A stretch of DNA of 64,000 nt from Bacillus sp. MM2020_1 (GTDB lineage Bacteria > Bacillota > Bacilli > Bacillales > Cytobacillaceae): contig JAANMP010000005.1 of NCBI GenBank assembly GCA_011250595.1, forward strand, positions 62,001 through 126,000, written 5' to 3'. Position 1 is the first letter of the stretch, and the number at the start of each line of letters is the position of its first letter. A program made the position numbers and the translations under genes. Below the pieces are notes generated by a model. The model made no database searches. It was given only the letters and a program-made list of their open reading frames with translations, and was not told the DNA's origin. This document shows positions 63,054-64,000 of the stretch, one piece after another.

Positions 63054-64000
63054 ATGATTTTGAAGTCAATTGGCATGCTTCACAATCGAAAAAATCCGCA
63101 AGAAGTTAAAAAAGCATATCCTTTTGCTGCTGTTGCAAAAATGGAGGGAATTCCTTTTTTTTATTTTTCGTTCAACAATGTTGATTTTAATCTTATGAAA
63201 ATTAATGGCTGGGTCTATCAACAGGGGGAATGGGTACAAACAGTAATGGACTTTCCAGCAGTCATCATTAACAGCTGCAACCCTAAGACGGAAAGGCAAT
63301 CGGCTATTTTGAAAAAATTAAAGGAATATTCAATATTCACAAGTTATCCTGTTGGAAATAAGTTTAAAGTATATAAAAAACTACTTAAAGCGAACGAATT
63401 CTCCAGTTATTTGATTCCTTCCGTAAGATTAAGTAATCCACAGGTGTTTAACTCTTTTCTTCAGCTGCATTCTCGTGCAGTTATAAAACCAGTATCTGGA
63501 AATCAGGGTAAAAAAATATTATTTATCGAGAAACTTAATGACATGCAAACGTTCAAATTAACGGACGGTCCAAATGTTCAACTGTTTAACACAAAGGAAA
63601 TGGAAGTTCTAATTGAAAAGTTAATCCTAGAGCAGAAATATTTGCTTCAGCCGTTTATTGAATGTAAAACAAAAGCCGGATTAACCTATGACTTTCGCTT
63701 ACATGTTCAAAAAAATAGACAGGGTTTATGGGAAATCACATTGATTTATCCACGAATAAGCGGTAACGCCAAATTGATAAGCAATATTAGCAGCGGAGGG
63801 TACCGCGGCGACTTAGAACCTTTTCTTTTTGATGAATTTGGGGAAGAGTCCGAACGAATAAAAACAGACTTGGAGAAATTTGCACTGACAATTTCTGCCC
63901 ATTTAGACACATTATATGAACATTCCTTCGATGAACTTGGGATTGATGTTGGAATCGATTCGCAGCAAAGTTTCCGGATATTTGAAGTGAACTGGAGACC
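63054..64000 (+). CDS. YheC/YheD family ATP-grasp protein (3' end outside window)
   Basis: Open to the window end; about 315 residues are visible. ATG 63054 or TTG 63060 are both possible after AAGGATG; most relatives start near SIGMLHNRKNP. Core motifs AVIKPVSGNQGKKILF, YDFRLHVQKN, NISSGGYRGD and LGIDVGIDS, ending FEVNWR. Apparently functional. Third YheC/D unit of the cluster. Confidence 0.88.
   Translation, partial: MILKSIGMLHNRKNPQEVKKAYPFAAVAKMEGIPFFYFSFNNVDFNLMKINGWVYQQGEWVQTVMDFPAVIINSCNPKTERQSAILKKLKEYSIFTSYPVGNKFKVYKKLLKANEFSSYLIPSVRLSNPQVFNSFLQLHSRAVIKPVSGNQGKKILFIEKLNDMQTFKLTDGPNVQLFNTKEMEVLIEKLILEQKYLLQPFIECKTKAGLTYDFRLHVQKNRQGLWEITLIYPRISGNAKLISNISSGGYRGDLEPFLFDEFGEESERIKTDLEKFALTISAHLDTLYEHSFDELGIDVGIDSQQSFRIFEVNWR

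Noticed and set aside
1-64000. Mobile elements, prophage, tRNA genes or restriction-modification systems
   Set aside because: None was recognised; gene order is largely the conserved Bacillus backbone.

Overview
The window looks like chromosomal DNA of a low-GC, endospore-forming Bacillaceae, probably close to Neobacillus or Bacillus. Most of it follows the Bacillus subtilis ypj-panBCD-dinG-aspB-dnaD-nth-ponA-recU-ypp-yprAB-cotD-ypsA-gpsB-rnpB-ypsC block. Shine-Dalgarno sites are strong, and TTG and GTG starts are common. No insertion sequence, prophage, tRNA or CRISPR array was seen. The genus is an inference from gene content.

Layout. 1-8.2 kb: ypjA (cut by the window edge), ypjB, a YitT-family gene on the other strand, then ypjD (MazG), dapB, mgsA, bshB1, bshA, cca and birA. 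These cover lysine/cell-wall precursors, methylglyoxal, bacillithiol, tRNA CCA ends and biotin. 8.2-10.6 kb: panBCD behind a structured leader with an intrinsic terminator. 10.7-18.4 kb: dinG, a degenerate ComEC-like beta-lactamase-fold protein, ypmA, ypmB, aspB, dnaD, nth, ypoC. 18.4-25.4 kb: ponA and recU on the minus strand, then small ypp genes, a probable minor spore protein and an Hsp20. 25.6-27.6 kb: hcp and a Crp/Fnr regulator. 27.8-37.2 kb: yprA-yprB, cotD, ypsA, gpsB, rnpB, ypsC and a second DinG-type helicase.

37.2-47.7 kb is a nitric-oxide and low-oxygen respiration island. It holds a quinol-type NO reductase, a 12-TM heme-copper/NnrS-like protein, three DUF2249 proteins, a DUF59 protein, a second Crp/Fnr regulator, two tiny cysteine-rich proteins and a ba3-type oxidase. 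A frameshifted M32 carboxypeptidase lies inside it. TGTGA-N6-TCACA-like boxes precede hcp, the second crp operon, norB, a DUF2249 gene and the oxidase operon. In four of these the box centre is exactly 32 nt from the centre of a possible -10 element, the geometry of a class II activator. The two Crp/Fnr proteins lack an Fnr-type cysteine cluster.

47.9-55.4 kb: a type III polyketide synthase with its methyltransferase partner, a Fur-box-flanked micro-ORF, the double dynamin DynA, a sulfurtransferase and the 5'-3' exonuclease YpcP. 55.4-64 kb: a probable spore-surface modification cluster. It has two kinase-like proteins (one with no usable start codon), three YheC/YheD ATP-grasp proteins (one a fusion with a decayed N-terminal copy), a carbamoyl-phosphate-synthetase-type ATP-grasp ligase and a CotSA-like glycosyltransferase. 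This cluster and the NO island are the parts most likely to contain undescribed biology.
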